A stretch of 64,000 nt of DNA from DAOUVR01 sp034430535 (GTDB lineage: Bacteria > Chloroflexota > Dehalococcoidia > E44-bin15). The notes beneath the pieces are model-generated. The model did no database searches, was not told the DNA's origin, and saw nothing but the letters and a program-made list of their open reading frames with translations. The stretch covers positions 1 through 64,000 of the forward strand of contig CAYUCL010000004.1 in assembly GCA_964443325.1 (NCBI GenBank), in the 5' to 3' direction. The position numbers were made by a program, and so were the translations under genes. Of this stretch, positions 40,490 through 49,156 are shown piece by piece (the stretch's first letter is position 1; the number at the start of each line of letters is the position of its first letter).

Positions 40490-41902
40490 ATGAGAACGAT
40501 TGGCTATTTTCGAGTAACCGAAGAGACTGGAAGGTCCCCCTCACTGGTGGAGCAGCAGGAGGGTTTTGCCCGCTTTTGCCAGGAACGGGGTTACCAGCCG
40601 GTAATGACATTTGTTGATACGGGCTCAACAGGGAAAGTTGGCCGAACTCAGTATCAGCGCATGCTCAGCTACATCCGGAGGGATGGAACGGACACTGTAG
40701 TTGTGGTGAAAAGTCTTAGCCACCTTCACCCCGACGTGCAGGAATTGATGTATCGCCTTATTGAAATTGATGCCCTCGGGGCAAAGGTTCTCTCAATCGA
40801 TGAAGAGCTTGCCAGCCCCTTGGAAACGGTTATCCAGATTTGGTCTACCCGGCGCCAGAGTGGAATAAGAGGGGATGCTGTGAGGGAGGCGATGAAGCTC
40901 AGGGCAGTCAGAGGAAAAGGATTGGGCAAGCCACCCTATGGCTATAAGCTGGGTGCCGACAAGAGGCTGGAGATCGTCCCTGAGGAGGCAGCCAATGTAG
41001 AACTCATCTATCAGCTTTATGTTCAAAAAAACATGGGCGTGCGCCTCATCGCTCGATACCTGAATGAGCAGGGCATCACCACCAGAAGAGGTGGCCTGTG
41101 GAGCATCGTTGGCATCCGAGATATCCTGCGCAATCGGGCATATCTGGGGACATCCTCCCGTTTCGGCTTCAGGGTTCCTGACAGCCACCGACCGATAATC
41201 AATCATGAAACCTTCAACAAAGTGCAGGAACGACTTACCGCCAAGACAAAGCCAAGGGGTCGCGTCCAAAGGTCGCCCTTCCCTCTATCAGGTCTGGCTT
41301 ACTGTGGATACTGTGGCAACAGGATGACCGGCGTGAACCGCAGTCAAACCTGGACAACGCTCAAGAAGGGAGGGAAGAGGAAGGGGGAGTATCGCTACTA
41401 CCAGTGCCAGTCGAGAACTAATCAAAGCGTTTGCCAATACCATACAAGGAGAGCTGAAGATTTAGAGGGCTTTGTGCTCGGTACACTACGGAGTTATAAC
41501 AACCTTGAGGCTCTGGTACAATTGACGAAGGTGCGTGATTTCAGTGACGAACCGTCAGAGCACACGCGGCTAGAGAGAAAGCTGAAGACTCTGGATCGAA
41601 AATTCCGAGATCATCTCAACCAGGCGACCGATGGTGCCATCCCCTTGGAAGAATTCCGTGTTGTGAGTGGGGATTTGATTTGGGAGAGGCGGCTTTTGGA
41701 GGAAAGGATCGCCCTTCTTAAAGCTGAAGCAAAGCAGGAGATAACCTCCGAGCACCGGAAGGATTATATGTTGGAGAAGCTAGAAGAGCTTCAAGAGCGA
41801 TGGGACACCATGACCTCACCGGCAAGAAAAGCGTTGCTTCAGCATATAATCGAACGCATTGTTGTCTACGACGACCATGTGGAAACTATCCTCAGGCTGT
41901 GA
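40490..41902 (+). CDS. Large serine recombinase family protein with degenerate active site
   Basis: This 470-residue protein has the layout of large serine recombinases: resolvase domain (1-145), Recombinase domain (GKPPYGYKLGADKRLEIVPEEAANVELIY), zinc ribbon (CGYCGNRM...YQCQ...C) and coiled coil. The active site is altered relative to gamma-delta resolvase: R8 remains, but Ser10 is T10 and the D-R-x-x-R motif reads S77-H78-L79-H80-P81. Strand exchange by the normal route is unlikely. It is three bases after the zinc-ribbon gene and seven bases before RNase HI, in an apparent housekeeping operon, which suggests domestication. Confidence 0.8.
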   Translation: MRTIGYFRVTEETGRSPSLVEQQEGFARFCQERGYQPVMTFVDTGSTGKVGRTQYQRMLSYIRRDGTDTVVVVKSLSHLHPDVQELMYRLIEIDALGAKVLSIDEELASPLETVIQIWSTRRQSGIRGDAVREAMKLRAVRGKGLGKPPYGYKLGADKRLEIVPEEAANVELIYQLYVQKNMGVRLIARYLNEQGITTRRGGLWSIVGIRDILRNRAYLGTSSRFGFRVPDSHRPIINHETFNKVQERLTAKTKPRGRVQRSPFPLSGLAYCGYCGNRMTGVNRSQTWTTLKKGGKRKGEYRYYQCQSRTNQSVCQYHTRRAEDLEGFVLGTLRSYNNLEALVQLTKVRDFSDEPSEHTRLERKLKTLDRKFRDHLNQATDGAIPLEEFRVVSGDLIWERRLLEERIALLKAEAKQEITSEHRKDYMLEKLEELQERWDTMTSPARKALLQHIIERIVVYDDHVETILRL

Positions 41903-41909
41903 TTAGCCT

Positions 41910-42314
41910 ATGGCAAAACGCATAACCATCTATACCGACGGCGCTGCTCAGCCCAACCCAGGGCCTGCCGGCGTAGGCATCGTCATCCTGAATGAATCAG
42001 GAGCGGTTATATTCGAGGCCTCGCATAGTATTGGCTACGCCACAAACAACCAGGCAGAATATAAAGCTGTCATCAAAGGTCTCGAGGAAGCAGCAAGGCT
42101 ACGCGCAGAGCATATTGAGGTCAGGTCTGACTCAGAGCTTCTGGTGAAGCAGATCAAAGGCGAATACCGAGTAAAGAATCCGGGGCTGAAGCCCCTATTT
42201 CAGCAAATCCACCAGCTAATTATAGCATTTCCGTCTTTTTCTATCGTCCACATCCCCAGGGAGCAGAACAGAGCAGCGGACGCATTAAGCCGCAAGGCAT
42301 TGAGACGCAGTTAA
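41910..42314 (+). CDS. rnhA: Ribonuclease HI family protein
   Basis: The 134-residue protein has all four acidic catalytic residues: D10 (IYTDGAAQPNPGPAG), E50 (NNQAEYKAV), D74 (VRSDSELLV) and D124 (NRAADALSRKA). It is short and lacks the basic protrusion of the E. coli enzyme, as is usual in this group. It degrades RNA in RNA-DNA hybrids. It is cotranscribed with the recombinase-like gene and followed by rnpB. Confidence 0.92.
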   Translation: MAKRITIYTDGAAQPNPGPAGVGIVILNESGAVIFEASHSIGYATNNQAEYKAVIKGLEEAARLRAEHIEVRSDSELLVKQIKGEYRVKNPGLKPLFQQIHQLIIAFPSFSIVHIPREQNRAADALSRKALRRS

Positions 42315-42343
42315 TTGATTTGGCGTCGGTTTTATTGTAAACT
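42315..42343 (+). promoter_or_regulatory. Promoter of rnpB
   Basis: TTGATT at 42315-42320 is 17 bases from TAAACT at 42338-42343. It begins directly after the RNase HI stop and ends six bases before the P1 helix of RNase P RNA. Confidence 0.65.
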
Positions 42344-42349
42344 GAAGGT

Positions 42350-42724
42350 GGCCAGGTAAACCGGGTGACCGCTCCCCGATTATCGGGGGGAGGAAAGTCC
42401 GAGCTCCACCGGGCAGGAGGCTGGGTAACTCCCAGGCCCCGATAACGTGAGTTATCGGGGACGGAAAGTGCCACAGAAACACACCGGTCGCCTTAGGCGA
42501 CTAAGGGTGAAATGGCGAGGTAAGAGCTCACCGCCCCGGTGGTGACACCGGGGGCAGGGCAAACCCCCTCCGGAGCAAGACCAAATAGCGGGGAAGAGGA
42601 CGCCCGGCCTCGTTACAACCCCCGGGTGGGTCGCTTGACCCTGATGGTAACATCAGGGCTAGATAGATGGTCACCGCCCCAACACTGTTGGGGTACAGAA
42701 CTCGGCTTATAGGTTTGCTTGGCC
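42350..42724 (+). ncRNA. rnpB: RNase P RNA, bacterial class A
   Basis: The P1 helix GGCCAGGTAAACC (42350-42362) pairs with GGTTTGCTTGGCC (42712-42724). Conserved blocks follow in order: GGGAGGAAAGTCCGAGCTCC, GTGCCACAGAAA, AGGGTGAAATGGCGAGGTAAG, GAGCAAGACCAAATAG, AGATAGATGGTCACC and TACAGAACTCGGCTTATAG. Length (about 375) fits the class A type. It is the catalytic subunit for tRNA 5' maturation. Confidence 0.95.
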
Positions 42725-42740
42725 GGCTCTTATATATACA

Positions 42741-43529
42741 ATGGCGCATCAGATGTATTCAACTTACCCAATCGACGACCTCAGGACGAGATTCATCGGC
42801 CAGAAGACCCTCTACTATCCGGTTACCTCCTCCACTATGGATGTAGCAAAACAGGCGATAAGAGATGGTGCAAGAGAGGGTACCATCATCATTGCAGACT
42901 ACCAAACCTCCGGCCGAGGGCGTCTAGGCCGCAAGTGGATTACCTCTCCAGATGACAGTATTTTGCTCTCCATTATCCTCTACCCAGAGATGGAAGATCT
43001 CCGCCTGCTCAACATGGTCGCTGCTCTTGCTGTTGCCCAGAGCATTGAGAAGCTTACCGACCTCAAGCCGATTCTTAAATGGCCCAACGACGTCCTTATC
43101 GAGGGGAAAAAGGTAAGTGGTGCCCTGATTGAGAGCGATGTCCAGGGAGAACAAGCCAATTCCGCCATCGTGGGCATCGGGTTAAATGTCAATCTCGATC
43201 CATCATCGATGCCCGAGATTTCAGAAACCGCTACCAGCCTTAAGGAGATGCTTGGGCGGGATGTTTCCCGCCTGAATATACTCGAGTCCTTGCTTTGCGA
43301 ATTCGAAGAGCTATGTCAGGCATTGCGCCACGGTGAGCCTATCCACAAGGAATGGCAACGGCGACTGGATACCATAGGCAGAGAGGTTTCGGTAAAACAG
43401 GGTAATGAGGTTTTGGAGGGCTATGCTGAATCGGTCGATAAGGATGGGAACCTGCTTCTGCGGTGCCCTGACGGCACCCTAGCAACGATTATAGCCGGGG
43501 ATGTCACGCTCAAAGCGAAGAGCTATTAG
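42741..43529 (+). CDS. birA: Biotin-[acetyl-CoA-carboxylase] ligase, class I
   Basis: The 262-residue protein has the biotinyl-AMP loop GRGRLGRKW, LKWPNDVLIEGKKVSGALIES and the C-terminal SH3-like domain (GREVSVKQGNEVLEGYAESVDKDGNLLL). There is no N-terminal winged helix, so it is a monofunctional ligase, not a repressor. It starts 16 bases after rnpB, and its stop overlaps the convergent AOR gene by four bases. Confidence 0.93.
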   Translation: MAHQMYSTYPIDDLRTRFIGQKTLYYPVTSSTMDVAKQAIRDGAREGTIIIADYQTSGRGRLGRKWITSPDDSILLSIILYPEMEDLRLLNMVAALAVAQSIEKLTDLKPILKWPNDVLIEGKKVSGALIESDVQGEQANSAIVGIGLNVNLDPSSMPEISETATSLKEMLGRDVSRLNILESLLCEFEELCQALRHGEPIHKEWQRRLDTIGREVSVKQGNEVLEGYAESVDKDGNLLLRCPDGTLATIIAGDVTLKAKSY

Positions 43530-45454
43530 GCTAGAAGACCTGCGCCCTCCAATTTCTTAGCAATCTCGCCAAGATTTAATTTTTCCAGTTTAGCCTTTGT
43601 TTGAAAACCAGTGGCTATATCCCAACCCCGGATTTGGTAATACTCATCTTTCATCTTTTCAAACTGGTCCCGTTCAACAACCATCCCCTTTCTGGATAGA
43701 ACCTCGCCATCCTTGCCAGGAACTATGCAATTCGGGTTGCCATAATCGCCTTTCAACGGGACGGTGAAATTGAACTCCTCTAGAGAATCATGCTCCCTTC
43801 CTTCGTGTCCTTCCCTGGCGAGGATGGCCCGCTGCAGATTCAAGACCCTCTCCCCAATTTCATATAGACCCTCCTCACCCACATCCTTTCCCGTTACTGC
43901 CGCCAAAACCTGGCTCTCTAGAGAAGGGTCACCGACGTGGTCCGCAGATAGCGTGCTATGAATAATAGGCCAGTAGAAATCACACAGAATGAGGCATTCC
44001 TTAGCGTACTGGCGGTCCTGAATCTTGGCTGCGGCCAGGGCCTTTCCTTCATATGTGGAGAAGTCTGCTGCTATTTCACTCCCCCAGAATTGTTTACCTA
44101 TTGCCCGCATAACCTCAGATGTAACGTAGATATTCTCCATCCCCAAGGTCCCCACAGCCCAAAACATAACCAGCGCACTTATCTCGTGAAGCTGCTGAAT
44201 GGGCAATCTTGGCTCCATCGCGTAGAAAAGGCCAGTGGTAATATATAACCTGGGCCCATAGATGGCATTGGAGTCATTTCTAGTAATATAATCTGTAAGC
44301 AACGCCTGGCCCTTGCTGCCGAGGGTTTCGGCAGCTTTATGGGTGCCTTCAGCTAGCACATCCCCAAATCCATCACGGTGAGCTACTTTCCACAGAAATG
44401 TTTCGATAAATTCCTTGCTCCCCAGCTTAGAGAGAGGAATACCGGTTTGCTCATCAGTTAAGAGCTTTGCCTGGTAGCACCTGGAGAGCCACATGATCAT
44501 GGTCTCAACGGCACGGGTATCGACTCCATATTCATCGCAGAGTTTGTTGGCTTCAAAGGGAACCTCGTTTATTTCGCCGTAATAGCGTTGCGCCCGGGCT
44601 TGATAGACCAAGCCAGCCTGACACATGAATTTCCCCGTGATCCCACTCATCGCGGTATAGTTTGCTCGCATACAGCCGCTGATGCAGCCGTAACATATAT
44701 CTTTCTTGAGTTTATCTGGATCCACCACTGTGGGTATTATAGCTGAGTATAATTCAGGTCTGTCCTTTGCTTCTCGACGCAGCCGTTTCCTCAGATTTGT
44801 AACTCTCTCCGCATCAGCCACCTCAACCCTTCTTTTGCTTCCTCTAACCGCGATGGCCTTTAAATTCTTGGAGCCCATCACAGCTCCCAATCCACCCGAG
44901 CCAGTGGCATCATTATCGGCTAAAACAGTGGCAAAGGTCACCATATTTTCACCGGCTGGGCCCACAGCCACCACCCGCACTGATTTGCCCAACTCGTCCT
45001 TGAGTCTCTCACGGCACGAAATAGCGCCTTGGCCAACAAGATGAGTTGCCTCCCTTATTTCTACACGATCATCATTGACCCACAGGTAGACTGGCTTATC
45101 CGCCTTCCCATAAACAACCATGCCATCATAACCAGCGAATTTAAGCTCAGCACCCCAAGAACCGCCCAGGTTGCAATAGGAGAATTGGTTGTTAATGGGG
45201 GATTTTCCATAAACTTGCCATCGAGAACCAGCGAAACCGGGAACGCCACCAAGGGGACCCGTTATGAAAATGAGTCTATTCTCTGGATCGAATGCTGTAA
45301 TACCTGGGGGAACCTCATCCCAATAGATCTTTGCCGCTACCCCCCTTCCCCCGAGAAATAGCTCTTCATAACCAGCGGTGGGTACTTTGTTGACATCCCC
45401 GGTCGAAAGATTCACGTATAAGATATTTCCGGCATATCCTACAAAATGGGTCAT
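43526..45454 (-). CDS. Aldehyde:ferredoxin oxidoreductase (tungsten-type)
   Basis: The 642-residue AOR-family protein has an N-terminal FVGYAGNILYVNLSTG and GGRGVAAKIYWDEV. The GVPGFAGSRWQVYGKSP segment binds the tungstopterin. The [4Fe-4S] ligands are C254, C257 and C261 (ICYGCISGC), with a fourth cysteine near the end (LILCDFYWP). It would oxidise aldehydes to acids with ferredoxin as acceptor. The ATG at 45454 has a strong AGGGGGG site and gives the family N-terminus; an upstream in-frame start exists. Confidence 0.9.
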   Translation of the reverse strand: MTHFVGYAGNILYVNLSTGDVNKVPTAGYEELFLGGRGVAAKIYWDEVPPGITAFDPENRLIFITGPLGGVPGFAGSRWQVYGKSPINNQFSYCNLGGSWGAELKFAGYDGMVVYGKADKPVYLWVNDDRVEIREATHLVGQGAISCRERLKDELGKSVRVVAVGPAGENMVTFATVLADNDATGSGGLGAVMGSKNLKAIAVRGSKRRVEVADAERVTNLRKRLRREAKDRPELYSAIIPTVVDPDKLKKDICYGCISGCMRANYTAMSGITGKFMCQAGLVYQARAQRYYGEINEVPFEANKLCDEYGVDTRAVETMIMWLSRCYQAKLLTDEQTGIPLSKLGSKEFIETFLWKVAHRDGFGDVLAEGTHKAAETLGSKGQALLTDYITRNDSNAIYGPRLYITTGLFYAMEPRLPIQQLHEISALVMFWAVGTLGMENIYVTSEVMRAIGKQFWGSEIAADFSTYEGKALAAAKIQDRQYAKECLILCDFYWPIIHSTLSADHVGDPSLESQVLAAVTGKDVGEEGLYEIGERVLNLQRAILAREGHEGREHDSLEEFNFTVPLKGDYGNPNCIVPGKDGEVLSRKGMVVERDQFEKMKDEYYQIRGWDIATGFQTKAKLEKLNLGEIAKKLEGAGLLA

Positions 45455-45544
45455 TGCCCCCCTAATTCGCTTGGGCTGCTCGCCCATGTCCAATTAGCCA
45501 AGGGACAGTTTATATCCAGTCTGCCCCTTGGCTGAATTACTGGC

Positions 45545-46297
45545 TTACTTCTTTTTATCTGGCAGGAAGGCGCTGAGCAGGTCCAGCGGCAAGGGGAACA
45601 CCAGGGTTTGGGTTTTCTCCGTAGCGATCTCAGTGAGAGTCTGTAGATAACGTAGCTGCAGCGTTGTCGGCTCCCTGCCGATGACTTCGCCTGCCTGAGC
45701 CAGCTTCTCGGAAGCCTGTAGCTCACCCTCGGCGTGGATGATCTTGGCTCTCCTCTCCCTTTCCGCTTCAGCCTGGGCTGCCATAGCCCGCTGCATCGTG
45801 CTGGGTAGTTCCACGTCCTTGACCTCCACCACACTCACCTTAATCCCCCACGGCTCCGTCTGGTCATCGATAATCTGCTGTAGTTGCTGATTTATCTTAT
45901 CACGGTGCGCCAGCAGCTCATCAAGCTCCGATTGACCGAGCACGCTCCTTAAGGTGGTCTGGGCGATCTGATAGGTCGCCAATCTGTAGTCATAGACCTC
46001 AATCACTGCAGCCTCTGGATGCATCACCCTGAAGTAGACCACTGCATTGACCTTGAGGGTGACATTGTCCCTGGTGATGGCCTCCTGAGAGGGGACATCC
46101 ATGGTAATGACGCGAGTGTCCACCTTACGCATCTTGTCAAAGAAGGGTATGATGAAACGCAATCCTGGCTTTCTTGTGCTCTCCAGTCGTCCCAGTCGAA
46201 ACACCACGCCAGCCTCATACTGATAGATGACCTTTATGGCAGACGTCAGCAGAAAGAGCACTACTATCGCAATTATGACATATACTATCCAGTCCAT
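45545..46297 (-). CDS. SPFH/stomatin-like (slipin) membrane protein
   Basis: The protein is about 250 residues, with one N-terminal transmembrane segment (WIVYVIIAIVVLFLLTSAI) and the stomatin/prohibitin domain (YEAGVVFRLGRLES, GLRFIIPFFDKMRKVDTRVI, MDVPSQEAITRDNVTLKVNAVVYFRV). The first ATG (46303) has only three bases after AGGAGG; the second (46297) is better spaced. It is cotranscribed with nfeD, its usual partner in membrane-quality control, where the NfeD protease cuts stomatin. Confidence 0.92.
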   Translation of the reverse strand: MDWIVYVIIAIVVLFLLTSAIKVIYQYEAGVVFRLGRLESTRKPGLRFIIPFFDKMRKVDTRVITMDVPSQEAITRDNVTLKVNAVVYFRVMHPEAAVIEVYDYRLATYQIAQTTLRSVLGQSELDELLAHRDKINQQLQQIIDDQTEPWGIKVSVVEVKDVELPSTMQRAMAAQAEAERERRAKIIHAEGELQASEKLAQAGEVIGREPTTLQLRYLQTLTEIATEKTQTLVFPLPLDLLSAFLPDKKK

Positions 46298-46299
46298 CT

Positions 46300-47601
46300 T
46301 CATTCACCTCCTGTTTTATTTTCCCTGGTTACCACTAGTCTTAGTCCATCGACCTTTGTTATGACCACCTCCTCTCCTGATTCAACTTTTCCTTCATCTA
46401 CTGTTGCCTCCCAGAGTTCCCCGTGCACAAAGACCTCACCTTTTGGGTCAAGGGGTGTTCTAGCCACCGCCACCTTGTCCACCATCGCGTCTCGCCCTGT
46501 CTGCTGCCGTGTTCGATGAGTGCGCAGGATCGATGCAATGACGAAGATGAAAAAGGCGGTAACAGCGATCACCACCCCGGCTATAAGGCCAGGATTTATA
46601 CGAAACAGTGGATCGGTCATCAAGACCATCGAGCCTATGGTCAAAGAAGCGATACCCCCCAAAGCAAGCAAACCATTGGTTGCAGTGAACATCTCCGCAA
46701 TAAACAGACCAAAGGCAAGCAACACCAGTATAATACCAATATAATTAACCGGCAGCATCCCCAGGCCATAGAAGGCGAGCAAGAGACAGATTGCACCGAC
46801 AACTCCGGGAAAGATCGTCCCTGGATTGAATAACTCTAACATTATTCCAAGCATGCCCAGGCTCAAAAGGATATAGGCAATATTGGGGTCAGTGATGGCG
46901 AATAGTAAGCGCTCTATAGAGCCCATGCCGATGTAATCGACACTGATACCCTTGGTCTCGAGGGTGACAACCTCCCCACTTAATAGTGTTACCTGCCATC
47001 CATCAAGCTGAGCCAGCAGGTCGTCCATATTATCGGCCATAATATCGATGACCCCTAGCTCCAGGGCCTCTGAAGCGGGGCTTGACTTGCTCTCCCTCAC
47101 CGCGGCTTCAGCCCAGTCAGCGTTGCGCCCTCTCGTTTCAGCAATGCTTCTAATGTAAGCGACGGCGTCGTTTACCACCTTCTTCTCCATGGTTTCATCC
47201 ATCCCGTCCTCGCCAAGGGCAACGGGGTGAGCCGCGCCAATTTCTGTTGCCGGCGCCATCGCCGCCACATGAGCCGCCAAAGTGATAAAGGCCCCAGCCG
47301 AAGCAGCCCTCGCCCCCGAAGGCATGTAGACCACTACAGGAACATCGGCTCCCATAATATGTTTCACGATATCGCGCATCGAGCTATCAAGCCCCCCCGG
47401 TGTATCCATCTCGATGATACAAGCGGTAGCCCCGTGCTCCTCAGCCAGCTCAATCCCCCGGTCAATATAGCCAGCCAGCACTGGAGTGATCGCCCCATTA
47501 ACCCTCAGGACAGCGACTTGGGAGCTCTCGGCGCTCACCCCTCCAGATACCAGGGTAAGAAACAGCCCAAGAAATATAACGAAAAGCCAAAACTTTCTCA
47601 T
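46300..47601 (-). CDS. nfeD: NfeD family membrane serine protease (long form)
   Basis: The roughly 433-residue protein has a signal peptide, a ClpP-like protease domain (CIIEMDTPGGLDSSM, then GARAASAGAFITLAAH with the catalytic Ser, and the KKVVNDAVAYIRS lysine), several transmembrane helices and a C-terminal NfeD OB-fold (VHGELWEATVDEGKVESGEEVVITKVDGLRLVV). A TTG lies two codons before the ATG at 47601. Its stop overlaps the SPFH gene's first ATG. It likely processes the SPFH protein. Confidence 0.9.
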   Translation of the reverse strand: MRKFWLFVIFLGLFLTLVSGGVSAESSQVAVLRVNGAITPVLAGYIDRGIELAEEHGATACIIEMDTPGGLDSSMRDIVKHIMGADVPVVVYMPSGARAASAGAFITLAAHVAAMAPATEIGAAHPVALGEDGMDETMEKKVVNDAVAYIRSIAETRGRNADWAEAAVRESKSSPASEALELGVIDIMADNMDDLLAQLDGWQVTLLSGEVVTLETKGISVDYIGMGSIERLLFAITDPNIAYILLSLGMLGIMLELFNPGTIFPGVVGAICLLLAFYGLGMLPVNYIGIILVLLAFGLFIAEMFTATNGLLALGGIASLTIGSMVLMTDPLFRINPGLIAGVVIAVTAFFIFVIASILRTHRTRQQTGRDAMVDKVAVARTPLDPKGEVFVHGELWEATVDEGKVESGEEVVITKVDGLRLVVTRENKTGGE

Positions 47602-47707
47602 AATCAACGCTGCCGAAGTTTATAGGTTTATTATAGTGGCGTCAAGGTCTTTTTACAATTGAGCACCCTTGGAAAGAGCAAGGCGTCACCAATCATATGA
47701 ACGCCGC

Positions 47708-47848
47708 TTAATACGTGATTCCAGATTCAAAAGACTCACCTATCAGGTAGCTCTTCCTGAGGCGTGAAAGTCCTTCTGTGAAGGATTCCTTCACGAAAGA
47801 TGAGAGAGAGGACTCCCTCAGCCCCCAGAAAGACGCCACGGATCAAAG
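47708..47848. repeat. Structured 140-bp repeat, copy B
   Basis: It is homologous to 39133-39272. Both hairpins are kept, with a few changed bases, including GTGAAAG...CCTTCAC and a GAGAGGACTCCCTCA stem. It fills most of the 319-base gap between nfeD and hisZ, which has no other gene. Confidence 0.65.
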
Positions 47849-47920
47849 ATGGCTGTGTAGCGTTGAAGGCTTAAGGCAATTGGTGTAGAATGGCCTCAAC
47901 TTTGTAAAAAGGCGGCAAGA

Positions 47921-49156
47921 ATGAAGGTATCCAAGTGTAAAGGGATGGTCGATCTGCTTCCTCTTGACATGACCAAGTTTCGGCATATAGAGCAGGTGTT
48001 TCGAGACTCCTGCCTAAAACGGGGCTATGATGAGATAAGAACACCGACTCTCGAATATCTCCACCTTTTCACTGCAAGTGGGACGCTGACCCCAGATATG
48101 CTTGGTAGAGTGTATTCCTTCCTCGACTGGGATGGCTGGAGCGGGGAGAGGGTAGTTCTAAGACCTGATGGTACTATACCTGCTGTCAGGCTTTACCTGG
48201 AAAAACTAGAGAGCGATAAGATAACGAAGCTTTTCTATGTAGAAAACACCTTCACCTTTGAGGAAACTGGAAGCGAACGGAGGGAACGCTGGCAATGTGG
48301 CGCTGAACTGATCGGCAGTAGCGAGCCACTAGCTGACGTGGAGCTAATGCTTTTGGCCACAGAGGTTCTGAGAGAGCTTGGCATTGGTCCGCTGATGGTG
48401 AGGCTGTCCCACGCTGGCTTAATCAAGACGCTCCTGGCGGAGCTCGGGCTGGGGGCAGCCGAGCAGACAGAGATATTCGATCGGGTCTTGGAGGGAGACA
48501 TAAAGGCATTGGGTGCAATAAAGACCGATAATGCTGAGCTAGAGAGAGCTCTAGCCCTTTTGCTGGATGTCAAGGGCATCTCGCCTGAATTTGTGGGGAA
48601 TGTCCGGGCTCTATTGGGGAAAGCCTTACCCAATTTTGAGCCTAGCCTCAATGACCTTGCCAGTATTACTGAAATGCTCAGTGCTATGGATTGCCCTTAT
48701 GAAATCGACATCACCTCTGGGAGAGGCTTCGAGTACTACACCGGCATTATGTTTCAATTCTATTCCTCCACAGAGCGGGTAGGGGGAGGGGGAAGGTACG
48801 ACGATTTGATCCCTCTGGTGGGCGGCCCACCTATCCCCGCCTCTGGATTTGCCCTATATGTGGATCGACTAATGGATATGTTGAAGATGGAGGCAATCTC
48901 ATATCAAAGAGTTTTAGTCAAGCCCCTGGCCAGTGATATGAGCGTATTGAAGACAAGCTTGGAGACCGCCCGCCTTTTGAGAGAGGCAGGCTACATTACC
49001 GAGCTGGATTTAGGTCAAGAAAAACCATCTGGTTATCGATGGCTTCTTTCTATGCCCAAACATGGCCTATTCCAGTTGGTAGATCAGGTTACCGGGAAAA
49101 AGAGTAAGGCATCTTCTCAAGCAGAGGTCTTGAAGATAATGGAGGAATCCAATTGA
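47921..49156 (+). CDS. hisZ: HisZ-like ATP phosphoribosyltransferase regulatory subunit
   Basis: The 411-residue paralog of histidyl-tRNA synthetase reads CKGMVDLLPLDMTKFRHIEQVF, LRPDGTIPAVRLY, RGFEYYTGIMFQF and VGGGGRYDDLIPL. The HisRS motif 2 region, normally FRxERPQ, here reads FTFEETGSERRERWQCGAEL, so aminoacylation is unlikely and a HisZ role is more likely. The anticodon-binding-like C-terminal domain is kept (about 330-411), which many HisZ proteins lack. It overlaps hisG by four bases. Confidence 0.78.
   Translation: MKVSKCKGMVDLLPLDMTKFRHIEQVFRDSCLKRGYDEIRTPTLEYLHLFTASGTLTPDMLGRVYSFLDWDGWSGERVVLRPDGTIPAVRLYLEKLESDKITKLFYVENTFTFEETGSERRERWQCGAELIGSSEPLADVELMLLATEVLRELGIGPLMVRLSHAGLIKTLLAELGLGAAEQTEIFDRVLEGDIKALGAIKTDNAELERALALLLDVKGISPEFVGNVRALLGKALPNFEPSLNDLASITEMLSAMDCPYEIDITSGRGFEYYTGIMFQFYSSTERVGGGGRYDDLIPLVGGPPIPASGFALYVDRLMDMLKMEAISYQRVLVKPLASDMSVLKTSLETARLLREAGYITELDLGQEKPSGYRWLLSMPKHGLFQLVDQVTGKKSKASSQAEVLKIMEESN

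Noticed and set aside
47608..47920. T-box or other riboswitch upstream of hisZ
   Set aside because: No T-box sequence (TGGNACCGCG type) or specifier-loop pattern was found; the structure there is the 140-bp repeat shared with 39.1 kb.
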